Assembly (NCBI GenBank): GCA_902476645.1
Contig: CABSEG010000043.1
Span: 1 to 25,062 of the forward strand
Reading direction: 5' to 3'
DNA length: 25,062 nt
DNA from: an uncultured Lachnospiraceae bacterium
Lineage (GTDB): Bacteria > Bacillota > Clostridia > Lachnospirales > Lachnospiraceae
Shown here in pieces: positions 14,361 to 21,507 of this stretch (position 1 is its first letter; every line of letters begins with the position of its first letter). The notes beneath the pieces were generated by a model. The model saw nothing but the letters and a program-made list of their open reading frames with translations, had not been told where the DNA came from and ran no database searches. A program made the position numbers and the translations under genes.

Positions 14361-14399
14361 AATTAAATCGGATACCCTGTACACAGACAGGATATCCGA
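14361..14399 (-). terminator. Rho-independent terminator after ribU
   Basis: Minus strand: TCGGATATCCTGT (14399-14387), a 6-base loop, ACAGGGTATCCGA (14380-14368): 13 pairs with one G-U, followed by TTTAATT. It separates the riboflavin transporter from the NUDIX-led cluster. Confidence 0.85.
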
Positions 14400-14420
14400 C
14401 TGGCTCCACACTCTTATTCT

Positions 14421-15053
14421 TTATCTGACGTTTCGTTTTAAAATGGGGCTTACATACTTATATAAAATCATCGTAATCACCGAAACGGCCACACCTTTTA
14501 ATAAATTAAAGGGAGCCACCGCAAAGGCCGCAAAGGTGGCCACATTGGTTATCGCCGGGTTCAAAGCGCTTCCCATACCCACCAGGGCATCCATGGGTAT
14601 CCCAAAGGCCGCCGCATAGACCGGAAGAAGTACCAGCGCATTCACAGCAGACCCCACCACCACCATAATGACGGTTCCAACCGTCATACCAATGGCCGCA
14701 TTCTTTCTGGTCTTTTTTCTCCTGTAAAACATTCCCGCCGGGACAATCATAGAACACCCAATCAGAAAGTTTGCCAGATCCCCCACTCCGGCAGTTGTCG
14801 TACCCTTAAACAGCAGATGCAGCACCACTTTGATAAACTCTATCGCTACTCCGGCTACCGGTCCCAGCGCAAAGGTTCCAATTAAAACGGGAACTTCGCT
14901 GAAATCCAGCTTATAAAAGCTGGGGGCAAACCACAAAGGGATCTCAAACATCATCAGCACTACGGACACGGCACCCAGCATGGCAATCTGTACCAGCGTC
15001 CTAAGCTCCACCCTGCTTACACTTCTCTTCACTGCATTTGTGTTCGTACTCAT
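14421..15053 (-). CDS. ribU: ECF-type riboflavin transporter S component
   Basis: Membrane substrate-binding subunit of an energy-coupling factor transporter for riboflavin; it works with EcfT and the EcfA ATPases, which are not in this window. 210 residues with about six hydrophobic segments. RibU-like features are the N-terminal segment VELRTLVQIAMLGAVSVVLM, the loop FAPSFYKLDFSEVPVLIGTF (KLDFSEVP is characteristic) and FIKVVLHLLFKGTTT. AAAAGGAGAG precedes the ATG. The assignment is strengthened by the FMN riboswitch directly upstream, which shuts the gene off when flavin is plentiful. A strong terminator follows, so it is a single-gene unit. Confidence 0.95.
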   Translation of the reverse strand: MSTNTNAVKRSVSRVELRTLVQIAMLGAVSVVLMMFEIPLWFAPSFYKLDFSEVPVLIGTFALGPVAGVAIEFIKVVLHLLFKGTTTAGVGDLANFLIGCSMIVPAGMFYRRKKTRKNAAIGMTVGTVIMVVVGSAVNALVLLPVYAAAFGIPMDALVGMGSALNPAITNVATFAAFAVAPFNLLKGVAVSVITMILYKYVSPILKRNVR

Positions 15054-15118
15054 CTTACATCTCTCCTTTTCTTTTTAAAAGGAAACTCCCGCGCAAGAAT
15101 GGTCCGTCTGTGTGTACA

Positions 15119-15147
15119 CAAAAAACCCCGGACAAATATCCGGGGCA
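15119..15147 (-). terminator. Regulatory terminator of the FMN riboswitch
   Basis: Minus strand: CCCCGGA (15145-15139), a 6-base loop, TCCGGGG (15132-15126), then six T. The left arm plus neighbours, TGCCCCG (15147-15141), is fully complementary to CGGGGCA in the 5' strand of the riboswitch core (15275-15269). That 7-bp pairing could act as an antiterminator when FMN is absent. Transcription-level control is therefore likely. Confidence 0.85.
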
Positions 15148-15169
15148 CGTCTATACGTTATCCATTCGT

Positions 15170-15280
15170 TTCTTCTCTCATCCAGACTATACTGTCGGTT
15201 ATGGATTCACACCATATCAGCCGCTCAAAGCGGGTCGCGGACTATACCGCCGGTAGGGAATTGCACCCTGCCCCGAAGAA
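15170..15280 (-). promoter_or_regulatory. FMN riboswitch (RFN element)
   Basis: Minus strand carries the conserved RFN pieces in order: CTTCGGGGCAGGGTG, AATTCCCTACCGGCGGTA, TAGTCCGCGA, a variable stem-loop CCCGCTTTGAGCGG, CTGATATGGTGTGAATCCAT, AACCGACAGTATAGTCTGG and ATGAGAGAAG. The closing stem P1 is TTCTTC (15280-15275) with GAAGAA (15175-15170). It lies upstream of ribU with a terminator between them. Binding of FMN is known to favour termination in this family. Confidence 0.97.
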
Positions 15281-15301
15281 TTTCCTTATTTTTATTTTAT
15301 T

Positions 15302-15330
15302 ATTATAACTCGCTACTCCAGGATATGCAA
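15302..15330 (-). promoter_or_regulatory. Promoter of the FMN riboswitch-ribU transcript
   Basis: Minus strand: -35 TTGCAT (15330-15325), a 17-base spacer and consensus -10 TATAAT (15307-15302). The predicted start is about 15 bases before the riboswitch core. The -35 begins 13 bases after the stop codon of the response regulator gene, and no terminator separates them, so some read-through is possible. Confidence 0.85.
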
Positions 15331-15342
15331 GTCTTTTTCAGA

Positions 15343-16929
15343 TCATATTCGTTTCTCACGGTTTCTCAGCTCTTTTACGTATACCCGTGGGCTCTTGCCT
15401 ACTACTTTTTTAAATATAGATCCAAAATAATTCGCGTCACTGTATCCACACTTCTCAGCAATTTCATAAGATTTCAAGGAAGTGTTTTCCAGTAAATCCT
15501 TTGCCTTTTCGATCCTTTTTTTGGTTAATGCTTCCACAAACGTCATCCCTGTCGCATTTTTAAAAGTGGAACTGAAATAGCTGACGCTGATAGCCAGATT
15601 TTTGCATAACCGCTGAAGGGATAAATCAAAGTCCCCATAATGGGTATCCATATATTCCAGAGCAATTTTCACCTGCTGTTCCCCATAACTGCCTCGTTTT
15701 TGATTCATCAGTTCTGCTGCCGCCAGAAAATAATCCAGAACTGCTTTTTCCATCTCAGATATGGAATCGTAATTATACAAGCCAGCAAGGATCTCCTGAT
15801 ATTTTTCAAAAAATGCATGATCTTCTATGTTCAGCTTTTGGAATCGGTTCATCAATGCCATCATCAGATTCTGATAAATCATGACAACCTTTGTCTTGCC
15901 AATCCACTTATCTCTATATTCCTTGCGAATAGAGCCTATATCTTGTTTAAGATCATCTGTTAAATTACTCTGGACAGCATAGATCAGTCTTTCTTCCAGA
16001 TTTTTATTTTTCAAATTCCACTGAAGGTTCAAATGCTGCTGGTCATAAGCTTCCCAGTCATAAATTGAATCTGGACGCTCCAGGTATATAAATTTCATTA
16101 ATTCACGGGCCCTTTTATACGAACGGTTCAGCAAGGATACCTGCGGCACAACCGGACCAATCAGACAGGAAAAGGTGATTCCTGTTTTTTGACAGAGGTA
16201 ATCAAGCAATTGCCTGCACTGCAGCCTTACTGTCCCTTTTTGCTTTTCCCCTCTTTCCTGATTCAGTATCATCAGTACCGTCCCATCGTTTCCCTCAAAC
16301 GGAAGTATTGCGGTTACATTTTCCGCCTCTAATATCTTTACCACCCTATGAAGTTCGCCGCTTTTTGACGGGTCCTTGGGGAGTAAGATTACCACATTGC
16401 AATGCGACACTGGAACATCCATATGGAATTCTGCCAATTTGGACACCAGTTCAGAGCACTGGCCTTCTCCCTTTACAAGCTGATTTAAAAATTGATTTTT
16501 CAGTACCGGAACACTATTTTCGTATAGAGAATGAACCTTCCAGGTTTTACGCTCACATTCCAATTCATCCCGTACCTGCTTTAAAACTTCCATTAATTCA
16601 TTTGCTGTAATCGGTTTCAATATATAGGAGAACACATGATATTCCAGCGCTTCCCTGGCATAATCAAACTCATCATAGCCGGTGATAATGACCACCTTTG
16701 CATTGGCCGCATGATTTTTTACATACTTAGCGATTCCAAGTCCATCCACATATGGCATACAAATATCCGTAAGCACAAGATCTATGGTCTCTTTCTGCAT
16801 CCACTCAATGGCTTCTTTCCCATTCTCACAGGAGGCGGCTAATTCGAACCCCAAATCTTCCCAGGGAATTCGATTTTTCATATTTTCTCTTATCAGGACC
16901 TCATCATCTACTAACAATACTTTATACAT
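15343..16929 (-). CDS. YesN-type response regulator with REC and AraC-family DNA-binding domains
   Basis: Two-component response regulator and transcription factor of 528 residues. The REC domain (1-120) has the acidic pair D8/D9 (LLVDDEVLI), phosphoacceptor D55 in VLTDICMPYVDG, T83 (IITGYDEFDY) and K105 (ILKPI), all needed for phosphorylation. Residues about 150-390 are a less conserved middle region. The C terminus (about 420-525) holds two AraC helix-turn-helix motifs; the ends read YFSSTFKNATGMTFVEALTK and CGYSDANYFGSIFKKVVGKS. YesN-type regulators in Firmicutes usually control extracellular polysaccharide use and sit beside a YesM-type sensor kinase with sugar-binding partners. Here no kinase or transporter is adjacent. 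The gene for the large beta-helix protein lies directly upstream and is a natural target candidate. GAGGTGA precedes the start, with a good promoter at 17019-17047. Confidence 0.93.
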   Translation of the reverse strand: MYKVLLVDDEVLIRENMKNRIPWEDLGFELAASCENGKEAIEWMQKETIDLVLTDICMPYVDGLGIAKYVKNHAANAKVVIITGYDEFDYAREALEYHVFSYILKPITANELMEVLKQVRDELECERKTWKVHSLYENSVPVLKNQFLNQLVKGEGQCSELVSKLAEFHMDVPVSHCNVVILLPKDPSKSGELHRVVKILEAENVTAILPFEGNDGTVLMILNQERGEKQKGTVRLQCRQLLDYLCQKTGITFSCLIGPVVPQVSLLNRSYKRARELMKFIYLERPDSIYDWEAYDQQHLNLQWNLKNKNLEERLIYAVQSNLTDDLKQDIGSIRKEYRDKWIGKTKVVMIYQNLMMALMNRFQKLNIEDHAFFEKYQEILAGLYNYDSISEMEKAVLDYFLAAAELMNQKRGSYGEQQVKIALEYMDTHYGDFDLSLQRLCKNLAISVSYFSSTFKNATGMTFVEALTKKRIEKAKDLLENTSLKSYEIAEKCGYSDANYFGSIFKKVVGKSPRVYVKELRNREKRI

Positions 16930-17018
16930 CGTCTCACCTCAGTTTGCTTCTTTATGACGAAGTCATTATTCGTATTCTTAAAACAAATTTGTCATTCACG
17001 TATCCTTTCGGCAAAAAA

Positions 17019-17047
17019 ATTATACAATATTCATGAGAACATTACAA
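17019..17047 (-). promoter_or_regulatory. Promoter of the response regulator gene
   Basis: Minus strand: -35 TTGTAA (17047-17042), a 17-base spacer and consensus -10 TATAAT (17024-17019). It lies just after the terminator of the upstream beta-helix gene, so the regulator is an independent unit with a leader of about 85 bases that includes a small ATGAC/GTCAT hairpin. Confidence 0.7.
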
Positions 17048-17053
17048 GAGAAT

Positions 17054-17103
17054 AACAGGCCGCAGAGCCTTCCACCAATACAGGAAAGCCACTGCGGCCT
17101 GTT
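17054..17103 (-). terminator. Terminator after the large beta-helix protein gene
   Basis: Arms AACAGGCCGCAG (17103-17092, minus strand) and CTGCGGCCTGTT (17065-17054) form 12 perfect pairs around a 26-base loop that can pair further near its base; ATTCTCTTG follows. It starts 8 bases after the stop codon. Confidence 0.8.
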
Positions 17104-17111
17104 TATGCTTT

Positions 17112-20100
17112 TTATTTTTTCATCTTCATAATCTTTACCGTGTTCTTCTGCCCCTTTCCTTTCAGTCGTTTTTTGTATACCTTAAATTTTGCTGCCGGTA
17201 CTTTTATCGTTGCTTTCTTGTGAATATTTCGAAACGCAAGTTTCCCAATAGACCTTAATTTTTTGCTTTGGATGGTGATACTTTTCAGCTTTTTATTGTT
17301 ATAAAATGCTTTGCTGCCGATTTTTTCAACCTTCTTTCCCAACGTCACCTTCTCCAGTGCCCTGCATCCCATAAATGCGTTATTTCCAATTTGCTTTACA
17401 TTACCTCCAATTACTACTTTCTTTAATTTCTTATGGTTTTTAAATGCATTTTTGGCAATTCCCTCTACCTTAAATGTGTACCCACCGTATTTTACCACAG
17501 AGGGTATGGAAATGCGCGTCTGCTTTTTACCCACAGGCGCCACAGCCTGAACTGCTCCGGCTTTCCCTGATAGAGCCCTTTTTACTACCTTATATTTTAA
17601 CTTTCCAAAAAGGAAGGTAGCTCCTTTGGCCGGAGACGCCTCAACCGCAGGCACTGCTTTCCACTGCGCGTAAATAGTCATATGTTGTTTCACCGGAGTG
17701 TCGGGGGCAATTCTCATTCCTCCTGTTCTGGAAGTATACCATCCGGTAAATTCATATCCATTCCTGGAGGGTATCGGTAATTCCCCGATGAGTGCCCCCT
17801 CCTGCCGCAGGATGATGGCAGGCGCAACCGTACCTCCATTTCCATCTAACGTAATCGTATAAGTCTCTCTGTGGATATCTGGCTTGCCGGAGTCTGGTCC
17901 CCCGGTATCAGATGCCTCTACTGTGATCGTTTTGGTGCCAATTTTTCCGCTTCCATCTTGAGCCATTGCCTGGATCTGCGCTGTCCCGGCCGCAACTCCT
18001 GTTATAACCCCATTCTGGTCAACCGTAACGGTATCATTCTTTGTGCTCCATACGACCTCTTTGTCCGACGCGTAGGAGGGAAGAACAATGGAATATAGCT
18101 GTAGTTTTTCTCCTACCTTTATGCTTTCCCGATTGGCTTTGATCTGAACACTGTCTACCGGTATCTCATTCATTTCTGTTTCTTCTTCTGCTACACAAGC
18201 CAAGGCAATAAAGTTCGGGGCTTCATAGTTGCTTGGGGCCTGCAGTTTGATTACGTTTGCTCCTTCTTTTAATAGAACCTCTAACTGGAAAACATTTAAA
18301 ACGTCACCGGTGGAATACGCTTCGGGACTGTTTTTATCGTTTATGGTATCAAAAACTGCTTCAGACACACCGTTTACCGTAACTTCCATCTTACGGCCGT
18401 CCCCTCCGGTACACAAAAGATTTAATTCATAGGTGTCTGTCTTTGAAACCTCAATGGTAATATTTAAATAGCCAGCCCAATCACCCCCCCTATTATCCAG
18501 TGCGTTAATCTGTGTTAATGCTCCCACATTCCCGGTACTTTCCTCAAAGAACCATCCGATCGTATTGGGATCGTAATTTTGCAGTTGTCCGAACTGATTA
18601 TTGATTTCTATATTTCCATTTGCCCCTTTTCTGTCTTCAATGGCGGGGTCATTGGCCCACACAACGTCTCTGACCAGAAATTTATTTGATATCTGAATAT
18701 AAGTTTCCGATCTGGAGACGATTGTCCCTTCTGCATCTAATATGTACAGATAATATTTTCCTCCAAGCATGGGCAGGTATACGACAGAGCTGTCCCCTGG
18801 GACTCTGCTCATATTCAGGTTCTTTTCGTTAAATTGATCCTCCTCCATCTGATCAGGAGCAATCCAGATGGATTGACTCTCATCCCCTAAATTTTCTGCA
18901 AGCTCTATTTTTTCTCCCGGCTTCGCTTTTAAAATAGATTCCGGAAGCAGTTTGTTCGCCTCTGGCGATGCGTTTAATACCGCCTGGGACTGTGGTGAAA
19001 CGGCACCGTCTTCCCTTATAACGTAGAGACGATACGCTCCTTCTTTCGAAGGAATCTGAATCGAGCCGTCGGTTCCCCCTGCCTTCGTCATGGTGGGGCC
19101 TTCCTGAAACTCTGTGGTATTGGCCGGTGCCAGCCAAATCGTGTCTTTTGGATTTCCCGTGGATTTCAGAGGTATGGAGGTACCTCCTATTTCTTTCAGA
19201 CTGGCAGGAAACAGTATATCCTGCAAACCTAGCACCTCACTTGGAATGATATCCTGATATTCTTCTGTAATGCCGGAATTTACGCAGATATCATACGCAT
19301 CCATCGGCCATACTGCGTCCGGGTAGCTTTGAAGCGGTTCAAAGGTACTGTCTGGTACATCTGTAGAATGGTAGGTTCCTTTGGTAGCATAGTTATTGAT
19401 GTAATGTAAGTCATGCTGATATCCCCATGTTCCCACTTCTACTGTATCATCCACATTCAAATCTGTATCGATTACATTATTCTTGCTTGTGATGTACGCG
19501 GAGCCCTCATCCGGGTGCAGGCCATATTTATGTCCGGCTGGAACACCTCTGAGATAATTGTTGCTGATTATGGTATTGGGCTGACTTCCCAGTGTATAGA
19601 TTGGGCCGGAATCGTATAGCTCCTGCATGGTATCAAAGATCCAGTTGTTGCTCACCGTATTGTTTTTCATGGTTGTGGATGGATTTCCGGGAGTCACCGC
19701 GCCCGGACGTTCTACGCCGTCAAACTCCCACCATCCCCAGCCCATACTCAGGCCGTTATAAGCAGTATCACTTATGAAATTATTGGAAAAGGTCAGAGTA
19801 TCCGGGTAATATGCCATCACTGCCGCATGCCCTTTAAACAACCTGGTGGTCTGATGGATAAAATTATTTGTGACATCGATGTTGGAACATGCCCCCTCTA
19901 TTCCGGGTGCATATTTTTCATGGGTTCCCCCATCCCCAATGAACACGTGCTGAGGGTGGGAGATGACAATGGCGCTGCCTGCAATGTCATATATTGCATT
20001 GCCAATCAATTTTGCGTCTTTGACATCGTTATTCATGCTAATGCCTTCAGCTCCTGTATGTGCCAGAGTATTTCTCTCAAATACAATGGATTCACTGTTG

Positions 20101-21263
20101 TTTACTGATATGGCAGCCGGGCATACATCGTCCCTGCGCATAAATCCATTCTGATACTTTCCCTGCTCATAGGCAATTTGTACCGCAGATCCCTGAACAT
20201 TTGCCTTCCCGTAGGAACCATCAATCTCCATCAGGTTCCAATCTGAGTATTGAAAGGTCAGACCGTAAAAGGACAGATTTTTCACCCGGTCTGTGACCGA
20301 ATTTCCCGTTATTGCAACCAATGTCTCCAGGCCATTGGGGGCATATACCGTTGCGGCAGACATATCCTCACCGTCTTCTTTGTAATAGTAGACATATCCT
20401 TCTGTCTTATCGAAATAAAATTCTCCTGGTTCATCAAGAAATTCAAACACATTGGAAACTTTATGAGAAATTCCTGCTCCGTTCTGGAAGGCCGCGCCGG
20501 AATCGATTCGTTGGGCGATGGCTCCGTATGGCTGCTGAAACTTCAGGATTACTTCAGATCCTTCTGTCATTACCTCGCGAAAGCAAACAATTGTTTTGTT
20601 CCAGGTTGTGCTGGATTCGCTTTCGATGTCCTCAGGATTCCTGGTGTCTGCCGGAAAATCAGTGGCGCGATACCGGATACCGTCCGGATTTGTTCCGTTG
20701 TCCCATGCCCAGGGCGCGCTGTCTTTTACTACCGTATATTCGCCCCAGCTTCCCTGGCAGGTAAGCGTGCTGCTTGCCATATAAGCTCTTTTCCCATTGA
20801 CATAAAGGCTGCGAAGCTTATCGTTTCTTTCCAAAGGCGCTTTATAAATATTTCCATCATATTGGGTCCATCCGGTTACTTTTGTGGCAGCCATAATCAC
20901 CGGTGTTTCACCTGGATATGCACGGTACTCTATCATATGCCCATTGGTTCCGGAATCTTCTGGCGTAAAGGAAAGTGTATCTGTCAGATGATAGTCTCCT
21001 TCTCTCAAATACACAATAATATCACCAGTCATATTTTTATTGACCGTTCTGACTACCTCCTGAGCCCTTACGATGGTCTTAAACGGCTCCTTTTCTGTTC
21101 CGGGGTTTTCATCGTTTCCATCTGGTGAAACATAATAAATTGCCTGCGCTTCTTGTGCCGAAACAGGTACTGTATATAAGATGTCCCCGGCAAAAAATGA
21201 TACTATTAGCAGAATCGTGGTAAACCACGCCATGCTTTTTCTGAAATTGGTTTTTACAGACAT
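17112..21263 (-). CDS. Secreted right-handed beta-helix protein (GH141-like) with CBM-like, Big_2, InlB-type and LRR_5 modules
   Basis: A 1383-residue secreted protein; the start at 21263 is set by GGAGG seven bases upstream, and the signal peptide ends near VSAQEAQA. The mature N terminus reads YYVSPDGNDENPGTEKEPF, typical of GH141-like and related beta-helix carbohydrate enzymes. The helix runs to about residue 675 with NN-type turns and the block YNGLSMGWGWWEF. Two similar segments of about 80 residues follow (IWLAPANTTEF and IWIAPDQMEED regions), then a CBM6/35-like sandwich (about 870-1025), a Big_2 domain (1035-1118), an InlB B-repeat (YTITLDGNGGTV to YAQW, about 1135-1202) and a C-terminal LRR_5 module with a Lys-rich tail (1210-1383). 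It probably binds and cuts a complex polysaccharide or host glycan outside the cell. Catalytic residues were not identified, and a non-enzymatic adhesin is possible. Confidence 0.82.
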   Translation of the reverse strand: MSVKTNFRKSMAWFTTILLIVSFFAGDILYTVPVSAQEAQAIYYVSPDGNDENPGTEKEPFKTIVRAQEVVRTVNKNMTGDIIVYLREGDYHLTDTLSFTPEDSGTNGHMIEYRAYPGETPVIMAATKVTGWTQYDGNIYKAPLERNDKLRSLYVNGKRAYMASSTLTCQGSWGEYTVVKDSAPWAWDNGTNPDGIRYRATDFPADTRNPEDIESESSTTWNKTIVCFREVMTEGSEVILKFQQPYGAIAQRIDSGAAFQNGAGISHKVSNVFEFLDEPGEFYFDKTEGYVYYYKEDGEDMSAATVYAPNGLETLVAITGNSVTDRVKNLSFYGLTFQYSDWNLMEIDGSYGKANVQGSAVQIAYEQGKYQNGFMRRDDVCPAAISVNNSESIVFERNTLAHTGAEGISMNNDVKDAKLIGNAIYDIAGSAIVISHPQHVFIGDGGTHEKYAPGIEGACSNIDVTNNFIHQTTRLFKGHAAVMAYYPDTLTFSNNFISDTAYNGLSMGWGWWEFDGVERPGAVTPGNPSTTMKNNTVSNNWIFDTMQELYDSGPIYTLGSQPNTIISNNYLRGVPAGHKYGLHPDEGSAYITSKNNVIDTDLNVDDTVEVGTWGYQHDLHYINNYATKGTYHSTDVPDSTFEPLQSYPDAVWPMDAYDICVNSGITEEYQDIIPSEVLGLQDILFPASLKEIGGTSIPLKSTGNPKDTIWLAPANTTEFQEGPTMTKAGGTDGSIQIPSKEGAYRLYVIREDGAVSPQSQAVLNASPEANKLLPESILKAKPGEKIELAENLGDESQSIWIAPDQMEEDQFNEKNLNMSRVPGDSSVVYLPMLGGKYYLYILDAEGTIVSRSETYIQISNKFLVRDVVWANDPAIEDRKGANGNIEINNQFGQLQNYDPNTIGWFFEESTGNVGALTQINALDNRGGDWAGYLNITIEVSKTDTYELNLLCTGGDGRKMEVTVNGVSEAVFDTINDKNSPEAYSTGDVLNVFQLEVLLKEGANVIKLQAPSNYEAPNFIALACVAEEETEMNEIPVDSVQIKANRESIKVGEKLQLYSIVLPSYASDKEVVWSTKNDTVTVDQNGVITGVAAGTAQIQAMAQDGSGKIGTKTITVEASDTGGPDSGKPDIHRETYTITLDGNGGTVAPAIILRQEGALIGELPIPSRNGYEFTGWYTSRTGGMRIAPDTPVKQHMTIYAQWKAVPAVEASPAKGATFLFGKLKYKVVKRALSGKAGAVQAVAPVGKKQTRISIPSVVKYGGYTFKVEGIAKNAFKNHKKLKKVVIGGNVKQIGNNAFMGCRALEKVTLGKKVEKIGSKAFYNNKKLKSITIQSKKLRSIGKLAFRNIHKKATIKVPAAKFKVYKKRLKGKGQKNTVKIMKMKK

Positions 21264-21291
21264 TTCAGTTCCTCCTCTCTCTTTCTGAATT

Positions 21292-21325
21292 TTACTTTTT
21301 GTTACCCGCAAATTACTTTTTGTAC
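21292..21325 (-). promoter_or_regulatory. Direct repeats 21 bp apart before the large beta-helix gene
   Basis: On the plus strand TTACTTTTTG occurs at 21292-21301 and 21313-21322, exactly 21 bases (two helical turns) apart; similarity extends to TTACTTTTTGTTAC and TTACTTTTTGTAC. Direct repeats with this spacing are typical of AraC-family sites. On the minus strand a TAAAAT at the end of the proximal copy could be the -10, placing the repeats over and upstream of a -35 that has no consensus. The response regulator at 15343-16929 is the obvious candidate binder, but this is inference. Confidence 0.4.
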
Positions 21326-21459
21326 ACTCTTTTATTTTATCGAAGCCAATTCCATAACAAAAGAGACATATTTATTTAAATATACTAAAATATTACTTCT
21401 TTTTCGTTCTCAAAGCATTTCTGTCAAAAAGGTAATTCCATTCTTTCCCACACAACAAG

Positions 21460-21501
21460 CCTCCCCGAATCCCTTTCGAAACGATCTGGGATTCGGGGAG
21501 G
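21460..21501 (-). terminator. Terminator after the small beta-helix protein gene
   Basis: Fourteen perfect pairs, CCTCCCCGAATCCC (21501-21488, minus strand) and GGGATTCGGGGAGG (21473-21460), with a 14-base loop, start 6 bases after the stop codon; CTTGTTGTG follows, a weak T tract. It isolates this gene from the large beta-helix gene downstream. Confidence 0.75.
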
Positions 21502-21507
21502 TTATCG

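Noticed and set aside
14287..14409. Longer N terminus for the NUDIX protein
   Set aside because: The extension would cover the consensus promoter and part of the ribU terminator, and the ATG at 14286 has GGAGG at ideal spacing.
20250..21128. 292-codon plus-strand open frame antisense to the large beta-helix gene
   Set aside because: It lies entirely inside a gene with a signal peptide and recognisable domains on the other strand; its own translation has no domain or good start.
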